A stretch of 64,000 bases of DNA from 40CM-4-69-5 sp036556905 (GCA_036556905.1 DATBIM010000018.1:1-64000); one strand, 5' to 3'; shown: positions 41,040-49,662, counted from the first letter of the stretch. Numbers and translations: made by a program. The notes: generated from the sequence alone by a model not told the origin.

Positions 41040-42681
41040 CCCGACGCTCCGTCCGATCGCCGATGTCGCTGGCGGCCTGGGCCTTACCGACGATGACCTG
41101 ATCCCCTACGGCCGGGAGGTTGCGAAAGTCCACCTGCGGGCCCTCGAGGCCCGGCGCGGCGCCCCCAGCGGCAAGCTCGTCGTCGTCTCCTCCATCACTC
41201 CCACCCCACCCGGTGATGGCAAGACGACCGTCACCATCGGGCTTGGGCAAGCGCTGACCCGGATCGGCCGCCGCGCCGTGATCGCCTTGCGCGAGCCGTC
41301 GATCGGTCCGTGTCTGGGCATCAAAGGCGGGGGGACGGGCGGTGGGCGGGCCCAGGTGGTGCCGGCCGACACGATCAACCTCCACTTCACCGGCGACATC
41401 CACGCGGTCGAGACGGCTCACAACCTCCTCGCCGCCTGCCTGGACAATCATCTCTACCACGACAATGCGCTCGGGATCGACCCGCGCCAGGTCCTCTTCC
41501 GCCGGGCGATGGACATGAACGACCGAACCCTCCGCCAGATCGTAGTCGGGCTCGGCGGCCGCCTGCAGGGCTATCCCCGCGAAGAGGGGTTCATCATCAC
41601 CGCCGCCTCGGAGATCATGGCCTTGCTGTGCCTGGCCGAGGACCTGATGGATCTCAAGGCCCGGCTGGGCCGGATCCTGCTCGGCTTCACCTTCGACGGG
41701 CGCCCGATCTTCGCCCGCGACCTCAAGATCCCCGGGGCCATGGCCGCCCTCCTGCGCGACGCCGTGCACCCGAATCTCGTGCAAACCCTGGAAGGCACCC
41801 CGGCCCTGGTCCACGGGGGCCCCTTCGCCAACATCGCCCACGGCTGCAATTCGGTCGTGGCCACCAAGCTCGCCCTCAAGCTCGGGGAGATCTGCGTGAC
41901 CGAGGCCGGCTTCGGCTTCGACCTCGGAGCCGAGAAGTTCTTCGACATCAAGTGCGGCTACGCGGGGCTCACGCCCGACGCGGTGGTGCTGGTGGCCACG
42001 GCCCGGGCCCTCAAGTTCCACGGCGGCGCGCCGCTGTCGGCGGTGGACCGCGAGGATCTCGACGCCCTACGCCGCGGCACGGCGAACCTGGACCAGCACA
42101 TCGAGGCCATCGCGCTCTTCGGCGTGCCCGTGGTCGTCGCCCTGAATCGCTACGCCTCGGATACCGAGGCCGAGCTGGCGGCCATCGTCGCGCACTGTGC
42201 CGACCAGGGGGTCCCCGCGGTCGCGGCCGACGTCTTCGGCAGTGGCGGCGCGGGCGGCGAGGGGCTGGCCCGGGCCCTCGGCGACCTCCTGGAGCGTGAG
42301 GCCGCGCGCTTTCGACGCCTCTACGACTGGAGCGCGCCCATCCGGACCAAGATCGAGACGATCGCGACGCGGATGTACGGCGCGGCGCGGGTCGTCTACA
42401 CCAAGCGCGCCGAAACCCAGATCGCCCAGGCCGAAACCCTGGGCTTCGCCGGGCTGCCCATCTGCATGGCCAAGACCCCGCGCTCCCTGTCCGACGATCC
42501 CACCCTCCTGGGCCGGCCTCGCGACTTCGCGCTGACGGTGAGCGAGTTGCGCATCTCGGCCGGAGCGGGATTCCTGGTGCCCATCACCGGCGAGATCCTC
42601 ACGATGCCCGGCCTGCCGCGCTCGCCGAACGCCGAGCGGATCGACGTCGATGTCGACGGGAGAATCACCGGCCTGGTCTGA
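41023..42681 (+). CDS. fhs: formate-tetrahydrofolate ligase
   Basis: 552 aa, full family length. ATP-binding P-loop PTPPGDGKTTVTIGLGQAL, EPSIGPCLGIKGG, the NLHFTGDIHAV segment, and PFANIAHGCNSV with FGFDLGAEKFFDIK are all characteristic. The enzyme makes 10-formyl-THF from formate and ATP, feeding C1 biosynthesis or, in acetogens and some methylotrophs, C1 assimilation. It overlaps the small zinc-ribbon gene. No other folate genes are adjacent. Confidence 0.96.
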   Translation: MPNPGSPTLRPIADVAGGLGLTDDDLIPYGREVAKVHLRALEARRGAPSGKLVVVSSITPTPPGDGKTTVTIGLGQALTRIGRRAVIALREPSIGPCLGIKGGGTGGGRAQVVPADTINLHFTGDIHAVETAHNLLAACLDNHLYHDNALGIDPRQVLFRRAMDMNDRTLRQIVVGLGGRLQGYPREEGFIITAASEIMALLCLAEDLMDLKARLGRILLGFTFDGRPIFARDLKIPGAMAALLRDAVHPNLVQTLEGTPALVHGGPFANIAHGCNSVVATKLALKLGEICVTEAGFGFDLGAEKFFDIKCGYAGLTPDAVVLVATARALKFHGGAPLSAVDREDLDALRRGTANLDQHIEAIALFGVPVVVALNRYASDTEAELAAIVAHCADQGVPAVAADVFGSGGAGGEGLARALGDLLEREAARFRRLYDWSAPIRTKIETIATRMYGAARVVYTKRAETQIAQAETLGFAGLPICMAKTPRSLSDDPTLLGRPRDFALTVSELRISAGAGFLVPITGEILTMPGLPRSPNAERIDVDVDGRITGLV

Positions 42682-42699
42682 GCCTTCCTGCCTGCCGCG

Positions 42700-42705
42700 T
42701 ATAAT
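42700..42705 (+). promoter_or_regulatory. -10 box suggesting a leaderless kinase transcript
   Basis: A perfect TATAAT, rare in this GC-rich DNA, ends seven bases before the histidine-kinase ATG at 42713, so transcription would begin at or next to the start codon. No good -35 is visible at 17 bases. Confidence 0.4.
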
Positions 42706-42712
42706 CTTGGGC

Positions 42713-44356
42713 ATGCTGCGTCTGCAGCGGCTGATCGAACGGGCGGCCCGCCATCTGGGCGGACCCCGCGTACTGGCCCTGCCCTTCATCCGGGTTCTGG
42801 CCGTGATGTCGGGGTATGCCTGGGTGGCCCTGGCCCCCGACCGCCATCGGGGCTGGACAGCGCTCGATGTGACGATGCTGGCGTTCCTGCTGTACAGCCT
42901 GGTGGTCATCGCCCTGCTCTGGGTCCGGACCGCGGTGATGCTCCGTCTCCACCTGCCCGTGCTCCTCGTCGATCTGGGCTTCGCCCTGCTGCTCATCCGT
43001 CTCACCGGCGGAGCCCACAGCACGCTGTTCCTGGCCCTGCTCCTGATTGCCGCGCTGCAGTCGTACTACTACGGGATGAGGCAAGGTGTCCTCGTCGCCG
43101 CCGGGGCCGCCGCGGCCTACCTCGTCGTCACCTGGCCGACGATCGGGGAGGTCGAATGGGCCAACATGGTGGTCCGGCTCGCGGTCCTGATGGGCACCGC
43201 GATCGGTGTCGGCGTGCTCGCCCACGCGGAAGAGAACGAGCGGCGCCAGGTCCTCCGGCTGTCGACCGACGCCCACGAGCGCGAACGATTCATCCGCAGC
43301 GTCGTGGAAAGCCTCGGCGAGGGGCTGATCGTGCTCGATCGCGAGGGACGGGTGACCATGTGGAACCAGGCGCTCGAAACTCGCTATGGCGTTGCGGCCG
43401 CCGAGACGCTGGGTCGACCCCTGTTCGAGCTCAATCCGGCCATCAAGGGCGAGGAGCTGGTCGGGCCGCTCGAACAACTGCTCCGGGGCGAGATCGAGGA
43501 GTTCGCCCTCGAGGGGATGGCACACCAGACGTTGCGCCGGGGCCTGGTGCGGCAAAACATCAGAGCGCGCCTGCTACGCCACAACGGGCAGCCGGCGGGC
43601 GCAGTGCTGTTGATCGAGGACATCACCGGGCGGCTCGAGCTCGAGCGGGCGGCGCGCCAGGCCGACAAGCTGGCGGCCCTGGGTACACTGGCCGCGGGCC
43701 TCGCCCACGAGCTGAACAACCCCATCGGCATCATCTCGTCGCGGATCGAGCTGATGCTGCTCGAAGCCGATGGACAAGTCCTCCCGGCAGCCACGCGTGA
43801 GGACCTGGTCGTGCTGCGCCGGCACGCGCAGCGGGTCGCCCGAATCGTTCAGGGACTCCTGTCATTTGCCCGTCAGTCCGGCCAGTCTCGGGGCCCCGTC
43901 GATCTGAACCAAATCGTCGACGACACGCTATTGCTGGTGGAGAAGCAAGCCGTCAAGGAGGGCGTCACGCTGGCCCGTCGCCTGACGCCAGGCCTTCCTC
44001 CCATCCAGGGCGATCCCACTGCACTCGAGCAGGTTCTAATGAACCTGATTCTAAATGCCCGTGATGCTGTCGATCGGCGCGGGGAGATCCTCATCGAAAC
44101 CGAGCTGATCACCGGGCATCCCGACCAGGTCCGCTTGATGATTCGTGACACCGGCCCCGGTATCCCTGCCGAGGTCCTGCCCCGGATCTTCGACCCCTTC
44201 TTCACGACCAAGCCCAGCGGGACCGGCCTGGGGTTGTCGATCTCCTACGGCATCGTGCGCGAGCACGGAGGGACCGTGGACGTCCACTCCGAGCCGGGCC
44301 GGGGCACGACCTTCGTCCTGTCTTTTCCGGCGAGCCCGGCCGAGGTGGAGGCGTGA
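42713..44356 (+). CDS. membrane sensor histidine kinase of an NtrC-type system
   Basis: 547 aa. Five to six membrane helices in residues 20-180, a PAS domain at about 200-315 (SLGEGLIVLDREGRVTMWNQ), HisKA with H342 in GLAHELNNPIGI, and the ATPase domain with NLILNARDA, RDTGPGIP and GTGLGLS. The stop overlaps the GTG start of the NtrC-type regulator (GTGA), a clear cognate pair. The membrane region has little periplasmic loop, so it may sense a signal within or at the membrane. Its core is a paralogue of the soluble kinase at 32 kb. Confidence 0.93.
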   Translation: MLRLQRLIERAARHLGGPRVLALPFIRVLAVMSGYAWVALAPDRHRGWTALDVTMLAFLLYSLVVIALLWVRTAVMLRLHLPVLLVDLGFALLLIRLTGGAHSTLFLALLLIAALQSYYYGMRQGVLVAAGAAAAYLVVTWPTIGEVEWANMVVRLAVLMGTAIGVGVLAHAEENERRQVLRLSTDAHERERFIRSVVESLGEGLIVLDREGRVTMWNQALETRYGVAAAETLGRPLFELNPAIKGEELVGPLEQLLRGEIEEFALEGMAHQTLRRGLVRQNIRARLLRHNGQPAGAVLLIEDITGRLELERAARQADKLAALGTLAAGLAHELNNPIGIISSRIELMLLEADGQVLPAATREDLVVLRRHAQRVARIVQGLLSFARQSGQSRGPVDLNQIVDDTLLLVEKQAVKEGVTLARRLTPGLPPIQGDPTALEQVLMNLILNARDAVDRRGEILIETELITGHPDQVRLMIRDTGPGIPAEVLPRIFDPFFTTKPSGTGLGLSISYGIVREHGGTVDVHSEPGRGTTFVLSFPASPAEVEA

Positions 44357-45753
44357 AGGCGGCCCGAGTCCTCATCGTCGATGACGAACCGGACATGCTG
44401 TCCAACTGCCGGCGAATCCTCGAGCGCGCCGGCCACCAGTGCCTGGGCGCCGAGGATGGCGCCCGCGGGCTCGAAATCCTCGAGGCCCAGCATCCCGATC
44501 TCCTGATCACCGACCTCAAGATGCCCGGGATCGACGGGATGGAATTGATGCGCCGGGCCCGGGCCTTCGACTCCGAGCTTCCGGTCATCGTCGTCACCGG
44601 CTTCGCCACCATCGAATCGGCGGTGGCGGCCGTGAAGGAAGGCGCCTTCGACTTCCTGCCCAAGACCTTTTCCGTGGATCAGCTTCAGGTCGCGGTGGAG
44701 CGGGCCCTGCGCCACCGCCGGCTGGCCATCGAGAACCGTAACCTGCGTGGCCAGCTCCAGGAGACGCTGGGCCTGGAGAGCATCATCGGGCGGAGCCCGG
44801 CCATGGCTCGCATCTTCGAGCTGGTGAAGAAGGCGGCCCGCTCGGAGGCCAACATCCTGATCCTGGGCGAATCCGGCACGGGCAAAGAACTGATCGCCCG
44901 GGCCATCCACGCCAACAGCCCACGGGCCGCCCAGGCCTTCGTCCCCGTCGATTGCGCCTCGCTGCCGGAAAATCTCCTGGAGTCCGAGCTCTTCGGTCAC
45001 GAGAAGGGCGCGTTCACCGGGGCGATCCGCAGCAAGCCCGGGCTCATCGAAACGGCACACCGGGGCACACTGTTCCTCGACGAAATCGGCGATCTCCCCG
45101 CCGCGTTGCAGTCGAAGCTCCTGCGCGTCACCCAGGAGCGCCAGATCCGGCGCGTGGGAGGCACCGCCCAGATCGATGTGGATGTGCGCGTCGTCTCCGC
45201 CACCAACCGCAACCTCCGGGAGGCGGTGGCCCGGGGGCAGTTTCGGGAAGAGCTCTACTACCGCATCAACGTGATCGCCATCGAGCTGCCGCCGCTCCGC
45301 GACCGCGCCGGTGACATCCCTCTGCTGGCCCACGCCTTCCTCAACCGCTACGGACAGAGCCGAGTGGTCCGCATCGCCGACGATGCCATGACCGCCCTGG
45401 AGGCCTACCCCTGGCCCGGCAACGTTCGCGAGTTGCAGAATGTGATCGAGCGCGCCTGTGCCCTGGCCGACGACGACACGGTTCGACGTCGAGACCTGGC
45501 CGACTACGTGCTCGAGGGTGGGGTGTTGCGGGCTGGCTCACTTGCCGCTTCGGCCGCACCGGCGGCCACCCCCGGCGCGGGGGCGGGCCGCACCCTGCAG
45601 GAGGCGCGCGAGCAGTGGATGCAGTCCCTGGAGAGCGCCTATCTGCGTGACCTGCTCGACCGCCACGGCGGTAACGTGTCGGCTGCGGCCAAGGCCGCCG
45701 GCATCGACCGTAAGACCTTTCACCGCCTGGCCAGCAAGCACGGCATTCGCTAG
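44353..45753 (+). CDS. NtrC-family sigma-54 activator (response regulator)
   Basis: 466 aa. Receiver domain with phospho-acceptor D54 and K104; AAA+ domain with Walker A GESGTGKE (172-179), the sigma-54-contacting loop GAFTGA (219-224) and Walker B LFLDEIGDL; C-terminal Fis-type HTH (GGNVSAAAKAAGIDRKTFHRLA). It should activate sigma-54 promoters. The GTG start overlaps the kinase stop. Promoter P6 is only about 125 bp downstream of its stop, and six further sigma-54 promoters occur in the window, making it the best candidate master activator here. Confidence 0.95.
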   Translation: MKAARVLIVDDEPDMLSNCRRILERAGHQCLGAEDGARGLEILEAQHPDLLITDLKMPGIDGMELMRRARAFDSELPVIVVTGFATIESAVAAVKEGAFDFLPKTFSVDQLQVAVERALRHRRLAIENRNLRGQLQETLGLESIIGRSPAMARIFELVKKAARSEANILILGESGTGKELIARAIHANSPRAAQAFVPVDCASLPENLLESELFGHEKGAFTGAIRSKPGLIETAHRGTLFLDEIGDLPAALQSKLLRVTQERQIRRVGGTAQIDVDVRVVSATNRNLREAVARGQFREELYYRINVIAIELPPLRDRAGDIPLLAHAFLNRYGQSRVVRIADDAMTALEAYPWPGNVRELQNVIERACALADDDTVRRRDLADYVLEGGVLRAGSLAASAAPAATPGAGAGRTLQEAREQWMQSLESAYLRDLLDRHGGNVSAAAKAAGIDRKTFHRLASKHGIR

Positions 45754-45817
45754 GCATTCGCAGGGCCTCGACGGCCAGCGCCCGCCGCCGGGGCGCTCCC
45801 GCCCCACCGGGACGCAG

Positions 45818-45828
45818 CCACCCCAGCC
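45818..45828 (+). promoter_or_regulatory. CCACCCCAGCC element shared with P4
   Basis: The same 11 bases occur at 14922-14932, and in both places exactly 24 bases separate them from GCGTTGAT of the IHF site. It lies 77-87 bp upstream of the expected P6 start, a normal enhancer distance. A GCCCCACCGGGAC element is just upstream at 45801-45813. Confidence 0.45.
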
Positions 45829-45848
45829 GGGATCCGGTGAGAGACCGA

Positions 45849-45861
45849 CAACGCGTTGATT
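45849..45861. promoter_or_regulatory. IHF-consensus site upstream of P6
   Basis: CAACGCGTTGATT fits YAA-N4-TTGATW with no mismatch, 44-56 bp upstream of the expected P6 start, exactly as at P4. Confidence 0.6.
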
Positions 45862-45878
45862 TCACGGGCCTCTCGATC

Positions 45879-45894
45879 TGGCAGCACAGTTGCT
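45879..45894 (+). promoter_or_regulatory. sigma-54 promoter P6
   Basis: TGGCAGCACAGTTGCT differs from P4 by a single base, with ten-base GG-to-GC spacing. Expected start about 45905; the leader to the Usp ATG at 45948 is about 43 bases and contains GGGGAGG. It lies between the NtrC-type regulator and the Usp-BirA-kinase operon. Confidence 0.78.
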
Positions 45895-45947
45895 CACCTG
45901 GTCCGAAGCGAAGGACAGATCAACGACACTTCCTACGGGGAGGCGTT

Positions 45948-46442
45948 ATGAAGCTCGCCAAAGTCCTGGTGCCGCTTGATGGCTCGGCGGTCGCGGAGTC
46001 GGCCCTGCCCACCGCCATCGATCTCTTGGCGGACGATCCGACGGCGACGTTGCTGCTGCTTCGTGCCGCGGAGGCTCCCACTCTGCTGGGCAGCGACCCG
46101 ATCGAATCGCAGGTCCGGGTCGTGCGGGAAGCCGAGGACTATCTGGCGGCTGTGGCGGCCCGCCTGACGGGTTTCGGCGTCAAGGGGGTGAAAACCTCGG
46201 TGTGGTACGGGCCGCCGGCTCCGGCCATCGTGGAGGCCGCGCGCGTGGGCAAGGTCGATATGATCGTGATGAGCACGCACGGCCGGAGCGGCCTGGGCCG
46301 CCTGGTCCTGGGCTCGGTGGCCGAGTCCGTGCTCCGCTCCACCCACAAGCCGATCCTCCTGGTGCGCGACGCCGCCGCCCCCATCGACAAGCCAGGACCG
46401 GCCGGCGCGCCAGCGACGTCGCGGGAGGCCCGCCATGTATAA
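45948..46442 (+). CDS. universal stress protein
   Basis: 164 aa, one Usp domain (MKLAKVLVPLDGSAVAESALP); nucleotide loop STHGRSGLGRLVLGS, with serine for the first glycine. Pro/Ala-rich tail. GGGGAGG precedes the ATG. First gene of the P6 operon, and overlaps the next Usp gene by 8 bp. It resembles the Usp at 40141-40626 in the N-terminal half (AEDYLAAVAARL, WYGPPAPAIVEAA against AEAYLQSIRDRL, WRGSPAAAIVKAA). Confidence 0.92.
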   Translation: MKLAKVLVPLDGSAVAESALPTAIDLLADDPTATLLLLRAAEAPTLLGSDPIESQVRVVREAEDYLAAVAARLTGFGVKGVKTSVWYGPPAPAIVEAARVGKVDMIVMSTHGRSGLGRLVLGSVAESVLRSTHKPILLVRDAAAPIDKPGPAGAPATSREARHV

Positions 46443-46911
46443 GCGGGCCCTCGTCACTCTCGACGGCTCGGACCTGGCCGAAGCGATCCTGCCCTTCATC
46501 ACCGAGATCGCCGGCCCGCTCGACATGGAAGTAGTGCTCCTGCGGGTCGTCCACCCCGTTCCCCCCCAGGTCGTCGAGGGCAGTCGCCACGTCGTGCTCG
46601 AGGATGTCGAAGGGCGGCTGGCCGAGGCCCGGGAGTACTTGCGGCCCCTGGCCGCCCGGCTCGGAGCTCGGGGCGTCCGCGTGCGGAGCGAAGTGCGTCA
46701 CGGCGATACGGTCACCCAGATCATCGACTGCGCGAAGGCCGTGGGAGCCGATCTCATCGCCATGACCACCCACGGGCGCGGCGGTCTGGGGCGCCTGCTC
46801 TTCGGCTCCGTGGCCGAGGCGGTGCTCCGCCACGCCGAGATTCCCGTCTTCCTCATGCGGCTCACCAAGAGCCAGATGCGGACCCGGGGAGCCCCGGAGC
46901 CGGCCCGGTGA
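46435..46911 (+). CDS. universal stress protein, paralogue of the 15-kb copy
   Basis: 158 aa, the same length as the Usp at 15061-15537 and alike throughout (MYKRALVTLDGSDLAEAILP, IAGPLDMEV, RHAEIPVFLMRLT). Nucleotide loop TTHGRGGLGRLLFGS. It overlaps both neighbours: 8 bp with the previous Usp and 4 bp with BirA (GTGA). The matching promoters, Usp and BirA at 14-15 kb and here show that the unit was duplicated and rearranged. Confidence 0.92.
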   Translation: MYKRALVTLDGSDLAEAILPFITEIAGPLDMEVVLLRVVHPVPPQVVEGSRHVVLEDVEGRLAEAREYLRPLAARLGARGVRVRSEVRHGDTVTQIIDCAKAVGADLIAMTTHGRGGLGRLLFGSVAEAVLRHAEIPVFLMRLTKSQMRTRGAPEPAR

Positions 46912-47714
46912 TCGCGACCAGCGCGCTCAGCATCCCCGAGATCCGCCGGCACCTCACGGCCTCGGTGATCGGGCGCCACATCTACCTCTTCGCCGACGTG
47001 GACTCGACGAACGCCCGGCTCAAGGCTCTGGCCCGGGCTGGCGCCCGCGCGGGAACGGTGCTGATCGCCGACGGGCAGACCGCCGGTCGGGGCCGACACG
47101 GTCAAACCTGGTTTTCCCCGAGCGGCGTGAACCTGTACGCCTCGGTCCTCTTCCGGCCGGATCTCCACCCCCGGGAGCTCGGGGTCTTCTCCCTGCTCGC
47201 CGCCCTGGCCCTGGCCGACGCCATCACGGAGTTCGGCGCCACCGCCACCATCAAGTGGCCCAACGACGTGCTCATCGACGGCAGGAAGGTCGGCGCGTCC
47301 CTGCTGGAGTCGGGCGGGCGCCGCGATGCCGTCGACTACGTGATTCTCGGCGTCGGCGTGAACCTCAACATCGATCGGTCCGCGCTGCGTAGCGCCCTGG
47401 GGCCGAGTGGCGCCTTTGCCACATCGCTGGCCGAGACGACTGGGCAGGACATCGACCGCAACGCTTTCGCCGCCGCCTATCTCAATCACCTCGATCGCTG
47501 GGCCTCGGTCGGGGAGACGCAGGGGGCCGAAGGGATCATCACCGTGTGGCGGCGTCGTGAGATTCTGGGCGGTCGCCGCGTCGAGGTTCGGGGCGAGCAC
47601 GCCACCTATACCGGGCGGGTTCTCGGCATCGACGATCATGGCAGCCTCTGGATTCAGGACACGCTGGGCCGTCGCCACGCGCTCACCGGGGAAGAGGTTC
47701 GCATCCTTGACTGA
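46908..47714 (+). CDS. birA: biotin-[acetyl-CoA-carboxylase] ligase, copy 2
   Basis: 268 aa, BirA catalytic core without a DNA-binding domain: DVDSTNARL, GRGRHGQTWFSPSG, LYASVLFRPD, KWPNDVLIDGRKVG, and C-terminal GRVLGIDDHGSLWIQD. Start is the GTG overlapping the Usp stop. It is a paralogue of the gene at 13955-14809. Having two BirA genes, both co-transcribed with Usp genes, is odd; one may serve a different carrier protein or act only under stress. Confidence 0.9.
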   Translation: MIATSALSIPEIRRHLTASVIGRHIYLFADVDSTNARLKALARAGARAGTVLIADGQTAGRGRHGQTWFSPSGVNLYASVLFRPDLHPRELGVFSLLAALALADAITEFGATATIKWPNDVLIDGRKVGASLLESGGRRDAVDYVILGVGVNLNIDRSALRSALGPSGAFATSLAETTGQDIDRNAFAAAYLNHLDRWASVGETQGAEGIITVWRRREILGGRRVEVRGEHATYTGRVLGIDDHGSLWIQDTLGRRHALTGEEVRILD

Positions 47715-47741
47715 CTCGCTGTCCCGACGGGGGAACTTCAC

Positions 47742-48188
47742 ATGAAGCGGATTCGCCACATCCTGCACGCCTCAGATTTCTCGCCCGCCTCACGACCGGC
47801 CCTCGACCGGGCCCTGGGGCTGGCCCGGAGCGCCCGGGCCGCCCTGACGATCATGCACGTGATCGCCCCGATCGTGCCCCTGGTGGGTGACGGGTACGTC
47901 TCGCCGCAGGTCATCGACGACCTGGATCGCCGCGCGCGGGCTCACGCCGCCAAGGAGATGGGCAAGCTGGTGGCCCGGGCCAAACAAGCGCGGGTGCGCG
48001 CCCGGACCCTCATCGTCGAGGGCCCGGCGGCCGACCGGATCGTGCGGGCGGCCCGGGCCAAACGGGCCGACATGATCGTGATGGGCACGCACGGCCGGGG
48101 CGCCGTGGCCAAGTTCTTCCTGGGCAGCGTGGCCGGACGCGTGGTCGCCACCGCCGCCTGTCCAGTCCTCACCGTCCGCGGGCGCTAA
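47742..48188 (+). CDS. universal stress protein, canonical ATP loop
   Basis: 148 aa, one Usp domain (MKRIRHILHASDFSPASRPAL) with the complete loop GTHGRGAVAKFFLGS, so ATP binding is expected. It is a close paralogue of the Usp at 57396-57851 (DFSxASR, VRxRTLIVEG-type region, CPVLTVRGR end). It follows BirA by 27 bp; the leader has GGGGGAA. Inside the P6 operon. Confidence 0.92.
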   Translation: MKRIRHILHASDFSPASRPALDRALGLARSARAALTIMHVIAPIVPLVGDGYVSPQVIDDLDRRARAHAAKEMGKLVARAKQARVRARTLIVEGPAADRIVRAARAKRADMIVMGTHGRGAVAKFFLGSVAGRVVATAACPVLTVRGR

Positions 48189-48199
48189 GGAGGTTGACC

Positions 48200-48544
48200 A
48201 TGAAGGGGATGCACGTATCCGTCGCGCTGGTCACTCTGCTGATCGTCACCCTGGGCTCGGCCCTGGCCCAGACGTCCACGCCGAAGATCGATCCACCCCC
48301 CGAGGAGCCGATGGCGCGCATGATGACCATGATGGAGAAGATGCAGGCCGACATGCAGCAGATGCAGAAACAGATCGACGGCATGCAGGGCAAGGGCATG
48401 TCCGGCATGGGCCCCATGCACGACCGGATGGGTCACATGATGATGATGATGGGCGACACCCGCAAGATGATGGAGCATCACCGAGCCGAGATGCGGGCCC
48501 AGTGCCCGGCCTTCAAAGGCTCGGCCCCCGCGCCGGGAAAGTGA
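48200..48544 (+). CDS. exported Met/His-rich small protein
   Basis: 114 aa. Signal peptide (MKGMHVSVALVTLLIVTLGSALAQ), then a mature part dominated by methionine: MARMMTMMEKMQADMQQMQKQ, GMSGMGPMHDRMGHMMMMMG, with several His and one Cys near the end. Met/His-rich periplasmic proteins often bind copper(I) or silver. AAGGAGG lies six bases before the ATG at 48200. The stop overlaps the following kinase-like gene (TGATG). Function is not established. Confidence 0.7.
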   Translation: MKGMHVSVALVTLLIVTLGSALAQTSTPKIDPPPEEPMARMMTMMEKMQADMQQMQKQIDGMQGKGMSGMGPMHDRMGHMMMMMGDTRKMMEHHRAEMRAQCPAFKGSAPAPGK

Positions 48545-49662
48545 TGGCGTCGTCGCCGATCGGTCGCGAGGCGCTCACGAGCTATCTCGCGGACGTCCTT
48601 GGCGACTCCGTCGAGGTCGTGGCCTTGCGGCCCCTCGGCGACAAAGAAGCCGGTGTCGACGATCCCAAGGGCTTCGGCTACGGCGTGCCCTTCGAGGTCG
48701 AGTGTCTCAGCGGGGGCCGCGTGCGCTCCCTGGTGGTCTCGCGCACCCGCCCGGTGCAGGGCTTCGGCCACGACTATCCGGCCGACCGGGCCTGGCAGGC
48801 GCTGTTCGGCCACACCGCCTACAACAGCTTCCCCCGCCATGCCCGCAGCGTCGATGTAGGAGTGGTGCGGACCTCGGGCCAGCTCGGCTCGGTGGCCGAC
48901 GCGACCGAGTTCTTCCAGCTCGTGGAGAAGGTCGAAGGAACCCTCTACTGGCGCGATCTCGATCGCCTGTTGGACGAGCCCGTGGACGAGCCCGACATCG
49001 CCCGGGCCGAGGCCCTCGCCCGGTTCCTGGCCGAGGCCCACCGGGTCAAGCGTGATGAGCCGACGCTCTACCAGCGACGGATCCGCGAGCTGGTCGGCCA
49101 CGGCGAGTGCCTGATGGGAATCCTCGACAGCTATCCGCACCCCTACGTCCTGCTGCCTCCCTCGGTCTGCGAGGAGCTCGAGCAAACCGCCGTGTCCTGG
49201 CGCTGGCGACTCCGCCAACGCGCGCACCGCCTGTCGCGAACCCATGGCGACTTCCACCCCTGGAACATCCTCTTCCGCGAGGGCAGCGAGTTTTCGCTGC
49301 TCGACCGCAGCCGGGGCGAGTGGGGCGAGCCGGCCGACGACGTGACCGCGCTCGGGGTGAACTATCTCTTCTTCGGGCTGCGTCGGGCGGCGCAGACGGC
49401 GGCCTCGGGCACACCGGAGCCGTTCGTGAGCCTTTTCCGGGTCTTCCTGGAGACATACCTGCGTGAGTCGCGCGATCACGAGATCCTGGAAGTCCTGCCG
49501 CCCTTCTTCGCCTTCCGGGCTCTCGTCATCGCCCACCCCCGCTGGTACCCGGACCTGTCGAGCACGGTCCGCCAGGCCCTGATCCGGTTCGCACGCCGGA
49601 TGATGGCCGATACCCGCTTCGATCCGGGCGACGTCCGCGAGCTTCTGGCGATGACGCCGTGA
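48544..49662 (+). CDS. aminoglycoside-phosphotransferase-like kinase
   Basis: 372 aa, APH/choline-kinase fold. Catalytic loop THGDFHPWNILF (HGDxxxxN type) and a following LLDRSRGEWGEPADD in place of the usual IDFD/E metal loop. The N-terminal ATP lobe is less clear (VEVVALRPLGDKEAGVDDPKGFG). Proteins of this type are commonly found with a P-loop kinase partner; here the next gene, overlapping by 4 bp, encodes APS-kinase-like domains. It probably phosphorylates a small molecule; antibiotic resistance is not implied. Confidence 0.8.
   Translation: MASSPIGREALTSYLADVLGDSVEVVALRPLGDKEAGVDDPKGFGYGVPFEVECLSGGRVRSLVVSRTRPVQGFGHDYPADRAWQALFGHTAYNSFPRHARSVDVGVVRTSGQLGSVADATEFFQLVEKVEGTLYWRDLDRLLDEPVDEPDIARAEALARFLAEAHRVKRDEPTLYQRRIRELVGHGECLMGILDSYPHPYVLLPPSVCEELEQTAVSWRWRLRQRAHRLSRTHGDFHPWNILFREGSEFSLLDRSRGEWGEPADDVTALGVNYLFFGLRRAAQTAASGTPEPFVSLFRVFLETYLRESRDHEILEVLPPFFAFRALVIAHPRWYPDLSSTVRQALIRFARRMMADTRFDPGDVRELLAMTP

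Noticed and set aside
48544..49662. Antibiotic-resistance gene (aminoglycoside phosphotransferase)
   Set aside because: Only the general APH fold and HGD loop are seen; the context is a stress operon with a P-loop kinase, and no resistance-type subfamily features are visible.
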